DNA from: Bog-532 sp963720945
GTDB lineage: Bacteria > Actinomycetota > Actinomycetes > Streptosporangiales > Streptosporangiaceae
Assembly (NCBI GenBank): GCA_963720945.1
Contig: CAVRHH010000030.1
Location: forward strand, 186,001-250,000
DNA: 64,000 nucleotides
Reading direction: 5' to 3'
The position numbers and the translations under genes were made by a program. This document shows positions 18,250-26,729 of this stretch, one piece after another; position 1 is the first letter of the stretch; each line of letters opens with the position of its first letter. Under the pieces are notes generated by a model. It saw nothing but the letters and a program-made list of their open reading frames with translations. It did no database searches and was not told where the DNA came from.

Positions 18250-18930
18250 CTAGGCGGCCGCATGCCGCCGGGCCGTCATGGCGGATAACCCGGCCCGGCA
18301 TAGCCGCGCCGATCCGCTGGCCGCGGCATGATCTTGCGCGCGCTGCCAGGCACCCCGCCATTTCGCCACCTGTTCCGGCGGCTCGCCGCAGGAACGTACG
18401 TAGGAGACGAGCAGCGCCTCGGATGGCATCCGCACCCCCGCCAGTACCTCCGCCAGCGTAGTGCGGGGCAGCGGGCCGAAGCCGCCCGCCCGCGCCACCC
18501 CCTGCAGCACCCGCAGCGAGGGCAGCCCCGCGGACATGCGCAGCTGGTTCATGGCCTCCAGCAGGTGCGCGGGTTCGTAGATCAGCTCGATCCGCCGTAC
18601 CGGCCCGCCGGGGTAGCGCGGTTCGGCGCGGTCCCGCGTCTTCGATCGGGTACCGGGCTCGTACGCGTCGGCCGCGGCGCGCCACCACATCCGGTGCGCC
18701 TCCCGCCGGGACGCCCCGCACGCCGCGGCGTACGCCAGGACGACCTCTCGCCGCGGCAGGAACCAGCCGCTGTCGGATCGGGAGAGGGTGACCGGCGAGT
18801 ACCCGGTCTCCGTGATCTTCTCCGCCATCTTCCGGTAGGTCAGCCCTGCGCTCTTCCGCACTGACCGCAGCCACTGGGCCAGCTCGTAGTACGGGGCCGA
18901 CTCGTCAAGGGCTCTTTTCCGGCGACCCAC
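18250..18930 (-). CDS. DNA-binding protein with two HTH (XRE-like) modules
   Basis: 226 residues. An HTH module at about residues 17-80 (LAQWLRSVRKSAGLTYRKMA...) is followed by a basic linker and a second similar module at about 125-195 (AMNQLRMSAGLPSLRVL...TTLAEVLAGVRMPSEA). This resembles actinomycete regulators that read nutrient or developmental state, often with a variable C-terminal region. No sensor domain is visible. It lies 116 bases downstream of marR on the same strand. Targets are unknown. Confidence 0.65.
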   Translation of the reverse strand: MGRRKRALDESAPYYELAQWLRSVRKSAGLTYRKMAEKITETGYSPVTLSRSDSGWFLPRREVVLAYAAACGASRREAHRMWWRAAADAYEPGTRSKTRDRAEPRYPGGPVRRIELIYEPAHLLEAMNQLRMSAGLPSLRVLQGVARAGGFGPLPRTTLAEVLAGVRMPSEALLVSYVRSCGEPPEQVAKWRGAWQRAQDHAAASGSARLCRAGLSAMTARRHAAA

Positions 18931-19046
18931 CGTTTCCCGCCTCCCCGCCCGCTATCGTTCCGCTGACCCGGCAGATCATCATGAGTAACACTGAAACCCC
19001 CTTCGTCGTCGCTTCACCATGGCATCGAGCCAGCTCCCGGCCGCCG

Positions 19047-19568
19047 TCATACCCCTCGTTTACGCGGCGCGCTGGATTGGGCCTGCGAGGCCCCGTCAGG
19101 GCCCGGAGGATGAGGCGGAGACGTGCCGTGCTCGCGTCCGGCGATCTGGTCAATCAGCCCGGCGGCCAGCCGCAGGACCTGGCACTCCGTCTCGGTCAGC
19201 TCGGTGAGAGTGGCCGCCAGCCAGGCGTCACGCTCGGCCATGTCCCTGGCCAGGGCGCTGCTGCCCGCGGCGGTGATGTCCAGCAGGGCCTGGCGGCGGT
19301 CTTCCTGCCCGCGGACCCGTGAGATCAGGCCGTCCCGCTGCAGTTCCGCGAACACGCGGGTCAGGGACTGCGGCTGCTGGTGATCGGCGGCGGCCAGCAC
19401 CCCGGCGGTGGCCGGGCCGTGCCGGCGGAGGTTGCTGAGCACGCTGAGCTTGTTCAGGCTGAGCGCGTCCGGTGAGCGCTCAGCGCGCAGGCGGCGCACG
19501 ATGCGTGTAGCCGCCTGCCGGACCTCCGCGGCGACCTCCGTGAGAGGGGCCGCCTGTGAGTCGTTCAT
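19047..19568 (-). CDS. MarR-family transcriptional regulator
   Basis: 173 residues from the ATG at 19568. The winged-helix core is recognisable: LSVLSNLRRHGPATAGVLAA, QSLTRVFAELQRDGLISRV and the wing DRRQALLDITAAGSSAL. The family normally represses a divergent transporter gene and is released by an aromatic ligand; here the divergent neighbour is a FUSC exporter, which fits. The intervening 119 bases are AT-rich. No strong ribosome binding site precedes this ATG. Confidence 0.88.
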   Translation of the reverse strand: MNDSQAAPLTEVAAEVRQAATRIVRRLRAERSPDALSLNKLSVLSNLRRHGPATAGVLAAADHQQPQSLTRVFAELQRDGLISRVRGQEDRRQALLDITAAGSSALARDMAERDAWLAATLTELTETECQVLRLAAGLIDQIAGREHGTSPPHPPGPDGASQAQSSAPRKRGV

Positions 19569-19675
19569 ACTATTAAGATACCGCTTACGGATGGTGAGCT
19601 GACTTTCTCCATGTAAACTTCGCATGTCGTCAGCAGAATGGACATGTTGCTCTATGAGTCCCCTGCTTAGACCCT

Positions 19676-19687
19676 TAGAATTAGTAC
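19676..19687 (+). promoter_or_regulatory. Candidate -10 box giving a leaderless FUSC transcript
   Basis: TAGAAT at 19676-19681 lies so that transcription would start at or next to the GTG start codon (19688), which has no Shine-Dalgarno sequence. The -35 region is poor. The AT-rich stretch here is the likely MarR-controlled promoter. Confidence 0.3.
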
Positions 19688-21556
19688 GTGTTAATTAATA
19701 TTTTCCGGCTGTTCGGCCGCGTGCCATGGCATCGTCTGGCGCATTTCGACTGGAAGCTGCGCGAGCTGCGCAGGACCGCGGTCGTGATGGCCGCGGTGCT
19801 CGCCACCTATGGCTCCGCGCTGCTCGTGGAGCACTACGCCGGCCTGCACCTCAACATCGTCATCCAGGCGATCGTCCTGGCCATGACCCTGGCACGCGCC
19901 CAGCGGTCAGCGGGGACCGGTGACCGGCTGGTGGGCTTCGTGCTGCTGCCCGCCGTCGCGGTGGGGGCGTATGAGGTCAGCCGGCTCATGTCGAGCCACC
20001 CGGACATCGGCGACGGGCTGTTCGTGCTCGGGCTGTGCGCCGCGGTCTGGATGCGCCGGTTCGGGAGGCGGGCCGCCAGGGCGGGCACGCTGATCGTATC
20101 GCCGTTCGTCGCGATCCTCATCGTGCACGCGCAGGGCGAGCTGACCGCCTTCCAGGCCGGGCCGCTCTGGGTGGCCCTCATTGCGCTGATCGCCTGCTGG
20201 TGGGTGTCGGCTTTCCAGCTCGCGGCGGCTCACATCGGCCTAATCGAACGGCCGCGCCGGGTCTCCCGGGTGCCTCCCCGCCCCGCGGCGCGCCCGCGCC
20301 GGATCTCGGCCAGTTCCCAGATGGCCCTGCAGCTCGGCGTTGCCCTGGCGGCCGCCTTCGTGGTCGGGCGTACCCTGTGGCCAGAGCACTGGCCCTGGGT
20401 GGTGCTCACCGCGTTCATCGTGTGCAGTGGCGCCCGCGGACGGGGAGATGTCGTGCTCAAGGGCGTGCTGCGGGGCGGCGGGGCGGCCGTCGGCACCGTG
20501 GTGGCCACGCTGATCGCCGGCGCGTTCGGCCCGCGGGCGGACGCCACGGTCGTGCTGATCTTCGTGGCCCTGGCGCTGGCGACCTGGCTGCGCGAGTTCA
20601 GCTACGCGTACTGGGCGGCGTGCGTCACGGCCGTGCTCTCGCTGCTGTACGGCTGGTTCGGTGAGTCCACGGGCGGGCTCCTGCAGACCCGGCTCGAGGG
20701 CATCGCCGTCGGGGCCGTCCTCGGGATCGCGGCGTCGTGGCTCATCCTCCCGGTCAGGACCCGCGACGTGCTGCGGCGGCGCAGCGCCGACGCACTCACC
20801 GTGCTGGCCGGGATCATAGGCGCGGACTGGACCGACACCTCCCGGTTGCGGCGCCTGCAGGCCGCCTTCGATCAGCGCGTGGAACTGGCCGACCAGATCG
20901 GCCGTCCGTTGCGGGCCCGGCGGTGGCTGGCCATCCGGCAGCGCGGTGTGCCCCAGCAGGCCGACGCGATCGACGCGCTCCAGCGCTGCGCCGGGCCGGT
21001 GCGCTCGATGGTACGCGCGGCCAGCCACCAAGGCGGCGCCAAGGACGATCCGTGCGTCGCATCGCTGGCCGATGAGGTGGCGGCCAATGTGGCCGCGGTG
21101 GGACGGGCGATCGGCCGGCGCGACGGTGCGCCGTACCGGCCCGCGGCCGTGCCGGCGGCCTGCCCCGCCGCTCCGCCGGCGGCACCGGCGGCCCAGGTCC
21201 CCGATCCGCGGGAGGCAAGGGCGGGGGAGCCGCGGGAGGCGTGGGTTGCGCGGGAGTCGGGGGAACCGCGGGAGGCGGAGGCGGGGGATCCGCGGGAGGC
21301 GGGGATTGCGCGGGAGGCGGGGGTTGCGCGGGAGGCGGGGGTTGCGCGGGAGGCGGGGGATCCGCGGGAGGCGGGGGTTGCGCGGGAGGCGGCGGGAACG
21401 CCGGGCACCGATTCTCCCGGCGGCCAGATCGTGGCGGCGCTCACCGTCATCGACGGGGCGCTGGGGGAGTTGTGGGGGGTCTTCTTCAGCCCGGTAACGG
21501 CAGGACAGCGGCCTAGCGGCGGCGCGGACGCGCGTGCCGCCGCCCCGGTGTCGTGA
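19688..21556 (+). CDS. FUSC-family membrane transporter (aromatic acid exporter-like)
   Basis: 622 residues. Two sets of hydrophobic segments (about residues 28-180 and 215-360) surround a basic linker, the usual FUSC/YccS arrangement, then a long cytoplasmic region. Residues about 500-580 are low-complexity, built from repeats of REAG(V/D)(A/P) encoded by an 18-base GC-rich repeat. Family members export aromatic acids or toxic lipophilic compounds. Divergent MarR suggests inducible export. The last 44 bases overlap the convergent accE gene. Confidence 0.8.
   Translation: MLINIFRLFGRVPWHRLAHFDWKLRELRRTAVVMAAVLATYGSALLVEHYAGLHLNIVIQAIVLAMTLARAQRSAGTGDRLVGFVLLPAVAVGAYEVSRLMSSHPDIGDGLFVLGLCAAVWMRRFGRRAARAGTLIVSPFVAILIVHAQGELTAFQAGPLWVALIALIACWWVSAFQLAAAHIGLIERPRRVSRVPPRPAARPRRISASSQMALQLGVALAAAFVVGRTLWPEHWPWVVLTAFIVCSGARGRGDVVLKGVLRGGGAAVGTVVATLIAGAFGPRADATVVLIFVALALATWLREFSYAYWAACVTAVLSLLYGWFGESTGGLLQTRLEGIAVGAVLGIAASWLILPVRTRDVLRRRSADALTVLAGIIGADWTDTSRLRRLQAAFDQRVELADQIGRPLRARRWLAIRQRGVPQQADAIDALQRCAGPVRSMVRAASHQGGAKDDPCVASLADEVAANVAAVGRAIGRRDGAPYRPAAVPAACPAAPPAAPAAQVPDPREARAGEPREAWVARESGEPREAEAGDPREAGIAREAGVAREAGVAREAGDPREAGVAREAAGTPGTDSPGGQIVAALTVIDGALGELWGVFFSPVTAGQRPSGGADARAAAPVS
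21207..21395 (+). repeat. Degenerate 12/18-base tandem repeats inside the FUSC gene
   Basis: About nine units related to CGGGAGGCGGGGGTTGCG encode RE-A-(G/E)-containing peptides. The most regular part is 21290-21390. The in-frame 3n unit length keeps the gene open, so copy number can change without frameshift. Confidence 0.7.
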
Positions 21557-21818
21557 CCGGCGATGGCGCGGGGCGCCAGGGCGTGCCGGGGGCGGCCGGG
21601 AGGGCCGGGCCCGCAGGCCAGGTGACCGGCCGCGGGGCGCCGCTGCGGCCGGGCGTCCAGCCGGGCCGGCCGCCCGGCCAGGCCGGCTCGCGCCAGGGGC
21701 CGGCGGGCGGGGCGGGGAGCCGGGCAGCATCCTGCGCGCTGCGCCGGGCGAGGAGCGCGATCACCAGGGCCGCCAGCTCCCCGTCGTCGGGGTCGCCGCG
21801 GACCACCCGCACGATCAT
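21513..21818 (-). CDS. Acyl-CoA carboxylase epsilon subunit
   Basis: 101 residues, starting MIVRVVRGDPDDGELAALV, which is the conserved N-terminus of actinobacterial AccE; the rest is a Pro/Gly/Arg-rich tail without conserved structure. AccE helps assemble the AccA-AccD complex. Its ATG overlaps the accD stop (ATGA). Confidence 0.82.
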   Translation of the reverse strand: MIVRVVRGDPDDGELAALVIALLARRSAQDAARLPAPPAGPWREPAWPGGRPGWTPGRSGAPRPVTWPAGPALPAAPGTPWRPAPSPVTTPGRRHARPRRR

Positions 21819-23410
21819 TGCGGCTGGTTCCCGTGCTTGCGGCCGGGAAGGCGGGCGTCCTTGCCGCGCAGCACGCGGAGGGCGCCGATGAGGCGGGCAC
21901 GGGTGTCGGCGGGGTCGATGACGTCGTCGACGAGGCCGCGTTCCGCGGCGTAGTAGGGGTGCATCAGCTCGCGCCGGTACTGCTCGATCCGCTCGGCGCG
22001 GACGCCGTCCGGATCCTCGGCGGCGGCAATCTGGCGGCGGAAGACGATGTTGGCGGCTCCCTCGGCGCCCATGACGGCGATCTCGTTGAGGGGCCAGGCG
22101 AGGGACAGGTCGGCGCCGATGGAGCGGGAGTCCATGGCGATGTAGGCCCCGCCGTACGCCTTGCGCAGGACGACCTGGATCCGTGGCACCGTGGCATTGC
22201 AGTAGGCGTACAGCAGCTTGGCGCCGTGCCGGATCAGGCCGCCGTGCTCCTGGGCCACCCCGGGCAGGAAGCCGGGCACATCCACCAGCGTCACCAGCGG
22301 GATGTTGAACGCGTCGCAGACCTGCACGAACCTGGCCGCCTTCTCGCAGGCGCTCGCGTCCAGCACGCCCGCCACGCAGCGCGGCTGGTTGGCCACGATG
22401 CCGACCACATGCCCGCCGAGCCGGGTCAGGCAGCAGATGATGTTGGCCGCCCACTCGGCGTGCAGTTCCAGATGCTCGCCGTCGTCCACGATCTCCCTGA
22501 TAACCTCCTGCATGTCGTAGGAGGCGCGCGGGTCGGCCGGGACCAGCCCGATCAGCTTGTCCACCCGCCGGCCGGGCGGATCGCTGGGGTGGGCGGCGGG
22601 CGGCATCTCCCGGTTGTTGGCCGGCAGCAGGGACAGCAGGTAGCGCACGTCCTCCAGGCAGCTCCGTTCGTCGCGGTAGGTGAACGCGGCCAGCCCGGAC
22701 AGCTTGGCGTGCACCTCCGCCCCGCCGAGCGCCTCCTGGGTGACCGACTCCCCGGTGACGGCCTCGATGACGTCGGGGCCGGTCACGTACATCTGCGCGG
22801 TGCCGGTGACCATGAACGTGAAGTCGGTGAGCGCGGGGGAGTAGGCCGCGCCGCCGGCGCACGGCCCCAGGACGACGCTGAGCTGCGGGATCACCCCGGA
22901 GCAGCGCACGTTCCGCTGGAAGATCCCGCCGTAGCCGGCCAGCGCGGTCACACCCTCCTGGATGCGCGCCCCGGCCCCGTCGCAGAGCCCGACGATCGGC
23001 GCCCCGGCGGACTCCGCCAGGTCGATGATCTTGTGGATCTTCTCGGCGTGCGCCTCCCCCAGCGAGCCGCCGAAAATGCGGAAATCGTGCGCGTACGCGA
23101 ACACGGTGCGGCCGTGCACCTCGCCCCAGCCGGTAACGACGCCATCGGAGTGCGGGCGGTTGTCTTCCAGCCCGAAACCCGAGGCGCGATGCCGCCGCAG
23201 CCCTTCCACCTCGGTGAAGCTGCCCGGATCGAACAGCAGCTCCAGGCGGTCGCGCACCGTGAGTTTTCCCTTGGCGTGCTGCGCGGCCGTCGCCTGGCCG
23301 CCCGGCCCGGCCATCGCCTCGGCCCGCCGCTCGGCCAGCTCGGCAACGGCGTCCCGCAGGTGCGGCGGCGATGATTCCGGCACCTCACGCCGCGCGCTGG
23401 TGATGCTCAT
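21815..23410 (-). CDS. accD: Acyl-CoA carboxylase beta subunit (carboxyltransferase)
   Basis: 531 residues from the ATG at 23410 with AAGGGA five bases upstream. Carboxyltransferase motifs include RDRLELLFDPGSFTE, LCDGAGARIQEGV, GPCAGGAAYSPALTDF and the C-terminal oxyanion region LRKAYGGAYIAMDSR. It transfers carboxyl from biotin to acetyl-, propionyl- or a longer acyl-CoA; the biotin-carrying alpha subunit is not in the window. Coupled by ATGA overlaps to the hydrolase upstream and accE downstream, at the end of the type II PKS-like operon, so it probably supplies malonyl or methylmalonyl units. Confidence 0.92.
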   Translation of the reverse strand: MSITSARREVPESSPPHLRDAVAELAERRAEAMAGPGGQATAAQHAKGKLTVRDRLELLFDPGSFTEVEGLRRHRASGFGLEDNRPHSDGVVTGWGEVHGRTVFAYAHDFRIFGGSLGEAHAEKIHKIIDLAESAGAPIVGLCDGAGARIQEGVTALAGYGGIFQRNVRCSGVIPQLSVVLGPCAGGAAYSPALTDFTFMVTGTAQMYVTGPDVIEAVTGESVTQEALGGAEVHAKLSGLAAFTYRDERSCLEDVRYLLSLLPANNREMPPAAHPSDPPGRRVDKLIGLVPADPRASYDMQEVIREIVDDGEHLELHAEWAANIICCLTRLGGHVVGIVANQPRCVAGVLDASACEKAARFVQVCDAFNIPLVTLVDVPGFLPGVAQEHGGLIRHGAKLLYAYCNATVPRIQVVLRKAYGGAYIAMDSRSIGADLSLAWPLNEIAVMGAEGAANIVFRRQIAAAEDPDGVRAERIEQYRRELMHPYYAAERGLVDDVIDPADTRARLIGALRVLRGKDARLPGRKHGNQPQ

Positions 23411-24099
23411 GATGATCCCTTCAATTCGGTGCGGCGCGGCTTCAGCTCCACGGCGTCGTTGAGAAAAGGATGCACCCCGTAGAGGACCCTGCCGAACGCC
23501 TCGTGTCCGGCCCGGTAGACCTGCCAGGTGACCGGGTAACCCCAGGCCGCCAGCGTGTCCCGGACGTGTTCCCCGACGCGGTACGGAATGACGTAGTCGT
23601 GCACGCCGTGCCCGAGCCATACCGGGACGCTGGTGGGCAGCCTGCGGGTGGCGGCCAGCAGCGTCTCCAGCTCGTCCGGCAGGTAGGGCGCGTAGAGCAT
23701 CAACCCGGATATCTCCCCGGCGTACCGCATCCCGAGCATCAGGCCCACCGCCGCGCCCTGGGAAAAGCCGGCGATGATCACGCGGTGGTGGCCGGCGAGC
23801 GCTATCTCGTCGGCCACGAGCGACCGCAGCTGCTCCTCGGTGGCGAGGGCGCTGCGGAGGCTCATCTTGTGCAGATCGAAGGTGTCCTGCTCGAACCAGG
23901 CCCGGACTGGCTCGCTGGTGAACCGCTTGGTCATGCTCGCGGGCGCGGCCGGGAACACGCCGCGCACGCCGAGGCCCAGCAGCCTCATCCGCCGCGCGAC
24001 GCGCATCATGTCACGCGGCTCCTGGCCCAGACCGTGCAGCCAGATGATCGTGGCCACCGAATTCCCTGCCGGAGCCCGAACCTCGACCCTCATCCACAA
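23407..24099 (-). CDS. Alpha/beta hydrolase (carboxylesterase / lysophospholipase type)
   Basis: 230 residues; a second ATG at 24093 is equally possible. Motifs: IIWLHGLGQEPRD (oxyanion loop), the nucleophile Ser in IAGFSQGAAVGLML, an Asp in GVHDYVIPY and His in AGHEAFG. The family hydrolyses short carboxyl esters or thioesters. It lies between KS (72 bases upstream) and accD (ATGA overlap), so release or editing of an ACP-bound chain is a reasonable guess. Confidence 0.82.
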   Translation of the reverse strand: MWMRVEVRAPAGNSVATIIWLHGLGQEPRDMMRVARRMRLLGLGVRGVFPAAPASMTKRFTSEPVRAWFEQDTFDLHKMSLRSALATEEQLRSLVADEIALAGHHRVIIAGFSQGAAVGLMLGMRYAGEISGLMLYAPYLPDELETLLAATRRLPTSVPVWLGHGVHDYVIPYRVGEHVRDTLAAWGYPVTWQVYRAGHEAFGRVLYGVHPFLNDAVELKPRRTELKGSS

Positions 24100-24171
24100 C
24101 CCTTTTCCGTTTATGCCGGAATGAGAATCCGGTGGCCGGTACGTATCGATCTGACTGACGGGTAATCCGGG

Positions 24172-25494
24172 CTACGCCGCGAGGGACGGCGCCGGCCGGG
24201 GATTGCGGGGCCGCCGGAAAACCATCGACGCATACTGGCCGCCGAATCCGAAGGAATTCTTCAGCACCGCGCCGACGGGGCGTTCCACCGGTGCCGTCGA
24301 TGTCTTCACGTCACACTGCGGATCGGGCTGGGTGCAGGTCACCACCGGGGGGATCACGCCGCGGCACAGCATCAGCGCCGCCACCGCGGACTCGGTGACA
24401 CCGGATGTGGCGGACCCATGCCCGGTCAGCGACTTCACCGCGCAGACGTCGATGTCCCGCATGCGGTCCCCCAGCACGGCGTGCAGCGCGCGCGCCTCCA
24501 TCAGGTCGTTCAGCCGTGTCGACGTGCCGTGCGCGTTGATGGCATCGATATCGGCCGGGGACGTCCCCGAACTGTGCAGGGCGCCGGTGATGACGCGCTC
24601 GATCATCTCGTCGGCCGGCTTGGTGACGTGCGACGAATCGACCGCCAGGCCCCACCCGGCGATCACCGCGTGGCAGGTATCCACGCCGCGCCGCGCGGCG
24701 TGCTCGGCGGTCTCCAGGACCAGCGCGCCGGCGGACTCGTTGATGACCATTCCGGTGCGCCGCCGGTCGAACGGCATCGAGGACTGCTCGGGCTTGCCCT
24801 TCCATCGGGACAGCGCCATCAGCTGGGCGTACTGGGAGAGCACGTACTGTGTGCACCGGGAGGTCGAGGCCGAGACGACCGCGAGTTCCACTACGCCCAG
24901 GCGCAGCATCCGGGACGCCTCGGCGATGGCCCGCAGGCCACCAGCGCACGTGGCGTCGAGCTTGACCGAGACGACCGGCGCGCCGAACTGCTGGGACATC
25001 TCGCGCGGAAACGATGAGACCTCCACGCCGTCGGACCGCTCAGCCCGTTGCGACGACTGCCGGCGAAGGTAATCGAACACGAGCGCGGGATCGTCGCCCG
25101 CGGTCTCGTACCGTTTGGCCAGGGATTTCATGTGCGCGACGTAATCGTCGGGGAAAGGACCGCCGGCCCCGGCGCCGACCCGGGTCCAGGCCAGGCCGAT
25201 CGGGCCGCGCATCTGGCCGTCGCACTGGGCGTCGCTGAGGGCCTGCTCAACGGCGGCGTGCATGAGCATGTCGTACCACTGGCGGTGGCCGCCGCCCCAG
25301 CGCTCCGTGACGCGCTGCCTGGTGTCGTCGGGAATCAGCCCCGCCACCCATCCGCAGGGAAGGTCCGACAGGTCCATCCGCGTCTCCTTGACCAGCCCGG
25401 ACTTGCCGGCCAGGTTTGCCGCCCAGAAGGATTCGATGGTGTCGCCGATGGGAGTGACCGCGCCCATTCCGGTGATGACAAGCTGATCGCTCAT
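24172..25494 (-). CDS. Beta-ketoacyl-ACP synthase (FabF/KS-alpha-like)
   Basis: 440 residues. The start overlaps the preceding gene stop (ATGA). The nucleophile Cys is present in KLDATCAGGLRAI, with the two His in INAHGTSTRLND and KSLTGHGSATSG, and NSFGFGGQ near the end, so it should be catalytically competent for decarboxylative Claisen condensation. It is 25-30 residues longer than FabF. It is translated with the Cys-less partner encoded just upstream, suggesting a KS-CLF heterodimer as in type II polyketide synthases. Product unknown. Confidence 0.88.
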   Translation of the reverse strand: MSDQLVITGMGAVTPIGDTIESFWAANLAGKSGLVKETRMDLSDLPCGWVAGLIPDDTRQRVTERWGGGHRQWYDMLMHAAVEQALSDAQCDGQMRGPIGLAWTRVGAGAGGPFPDDYVAHMKSLAKRYETAGDDPALVFDYLRRQSSQRAERSDGVEVSSFPREMSQQFGAPVVSVKLDATCAGGLRAIAEASRMLRLGVVELAVVSASTSRCTQYVLSQYAQLMALSRWKGKPEQSSMPFDRRRTGMVINESAGALVLETAEHAARRGVDTCHAVIAGWGLAVDSSHVTKPADEMIERVITGALHSSGTSPADIDAINAHGTSTRLNDLMEARALHAVLGDRMRDIDVCAVKSLTGHGSATSGVTESAVAALMLCRGVIPPVVTCTQPDPQCDVKTSTAPVERPVGAVLKNSFGFGGQYASMVFRRPRNPRPAPSLAA

Positions 25495-26729
25495 GATGGA
25501 TCTGCCTTTGCGAGCAGGGCGGCGCCGGCGTCGGAGGCGCCGCGGCCGTGGGTGAACGCGGTCACCAGGGCGGTCCCGCGGACGGGGCGGGGCTTGTCGA
25601 TGACCGGATCGATGTCGCCGAGCGCGGGATCCGGTTTTCTCAGCAGGCCGACCGGCGGGACCTGACCGCGGCTGAGCGATTCCGCGGCCAGTGCCACGTC
25701 GATCAGCCCCGAGCATTCGAACGCGTTACCGATCGTTCCCTTGCTCGACGTCGCCGGGACGGTGCCGGTCAGGGGCGCCACCGCCTGGCATTCCTCCAGA
25801 TCCAGGGCGGGGCTGGCCGCGCCGTGCGCCCACCAGAACCCGGGGCTGCCGCCTCGCGCCAGCGCGAGCCCCGTGGCCGTGCGCAGCGCCGCCTCCCGGC
25901 TGGCCTCGCAGATCGTCTCGCAGGCCAGCAGCCGGGCGAGCGGCGCCGCATTCCTGGCCCGGGCCGCGCTGGCCCGCTCCACGAGGAGGGCCGCGGCGCC
26001 CTGGCCCATGATCGTGCCCGCCCGGTCGGCATCGAACGGGCCGCGGCCGACGCCGGTGTCGGTGGCCAGCTGCTCCTGGCGGTCCAGCGCGGCCATCGAA
26101 CCGGCCGACAGCCGCGGCGCGACCCCCACCACGAGGACCCGGTCCAGCTCCCCGCTGTCCAGCAGGCGGACCGCCAGGGCGAGCGCGCCCAGGCCTGCCA
26201 CGCCGGGCGGCCCGTTGACCCCGACGCTCGCGCCCTGGAACCGGGCCGCCATCGACACGAACTGGGCTATCTGCACGGGTATCCCGCGGAGGTAGGTGTA
26301 GTCGGGCACCTCCTCATACAGCAGCCGGGGCAGCGGGCGCGGGTCGGTCTGGGACATCGCCGCGAGTCGCGGGAGCACGGGGTCGAGCTCATCGCTGGAG
26401 AACGTGCCGGCGCCGACCACGATGCCGCCGCGGGCGGCGTCCCCGATGCCGGCCTGGCCGCCCGGGCCGAGCGCGATCTGTGTCACGGCGACCGCCAGAT
26501 GCGCGGCCGGGTTGGCGTACTTCTGGCTGTCCGCCCATGCGCTGCCCTCGGGCCACGGCAGCTTCCGGTCGCTGATCTCGGCGACCGGCCATGAGGGGCC
26601 ATCCTGGCCGGCCGGGCCGCTGAGCGTGCTGAAGAACGTCGCGCCGGCGGCCATTGCCTCCCAGAGCCCGGTGACGCCATCGTCGGCCGGGGTGATCACT
26701 CCGGATCCGGTGATGAGCAGGTCATCCAT
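25491..26729 (-). CDS. KS-like protein without active-site Cys (chain length factor-like)
   Basis: 412 residues from an ATG with GGAGG five bases upstream. It shares the thiolase fold with KS (ITGSGVITPADDG at the start, DRAGTIMGQGAAALLVE, SKGTIGNAFECSGL), but the position of the catalytic Cys reads GVNGPPGVAGLGAL, so there is no nucleophile, and the Asn-Ala-His motif is WAHGAAS. Such proteins in type II systems pair with an active KS and set chain length or prime by decarboxylation. Its 3' end overlaps the active KS gene and its 5' end overlaps the SDR gene. Confidence 0.82.
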   Translation of the reverse strand: MDDLLITGSGVITPADDGVTGLWEAMAAGATFFSTLSGPAGQDGPSWPVAEISDRKLPWPEGSAWADSQKYANPAAHLAVAVTQIALGPGGQAGIGDAARGGIVVGAGTFSSDELDPVLPRLAAMSQTDPRPLPRLLYEEVPDYTYLRGIPVQIAQFVSMAARFQGASVGVNGPPGVAGLGALALAVRLLDSGELDRVLVVGVAPRLSAGSMAALDRQEQLATDTGVGRGPFDADRAGTIMGQGAAALLVERASAARARNAAPLARLLACETICEASREAALRTATGLALARGGSPGFWWAHGAASPALDLEECQAVAPLTGTVPATSSKGTIGNAFECSGLIDVALAAESLSRGQVPPVGLLRKPDPALGDIDPVIDKPRPVRGTALVTAFTHGRGASDAGAALLAKADPS

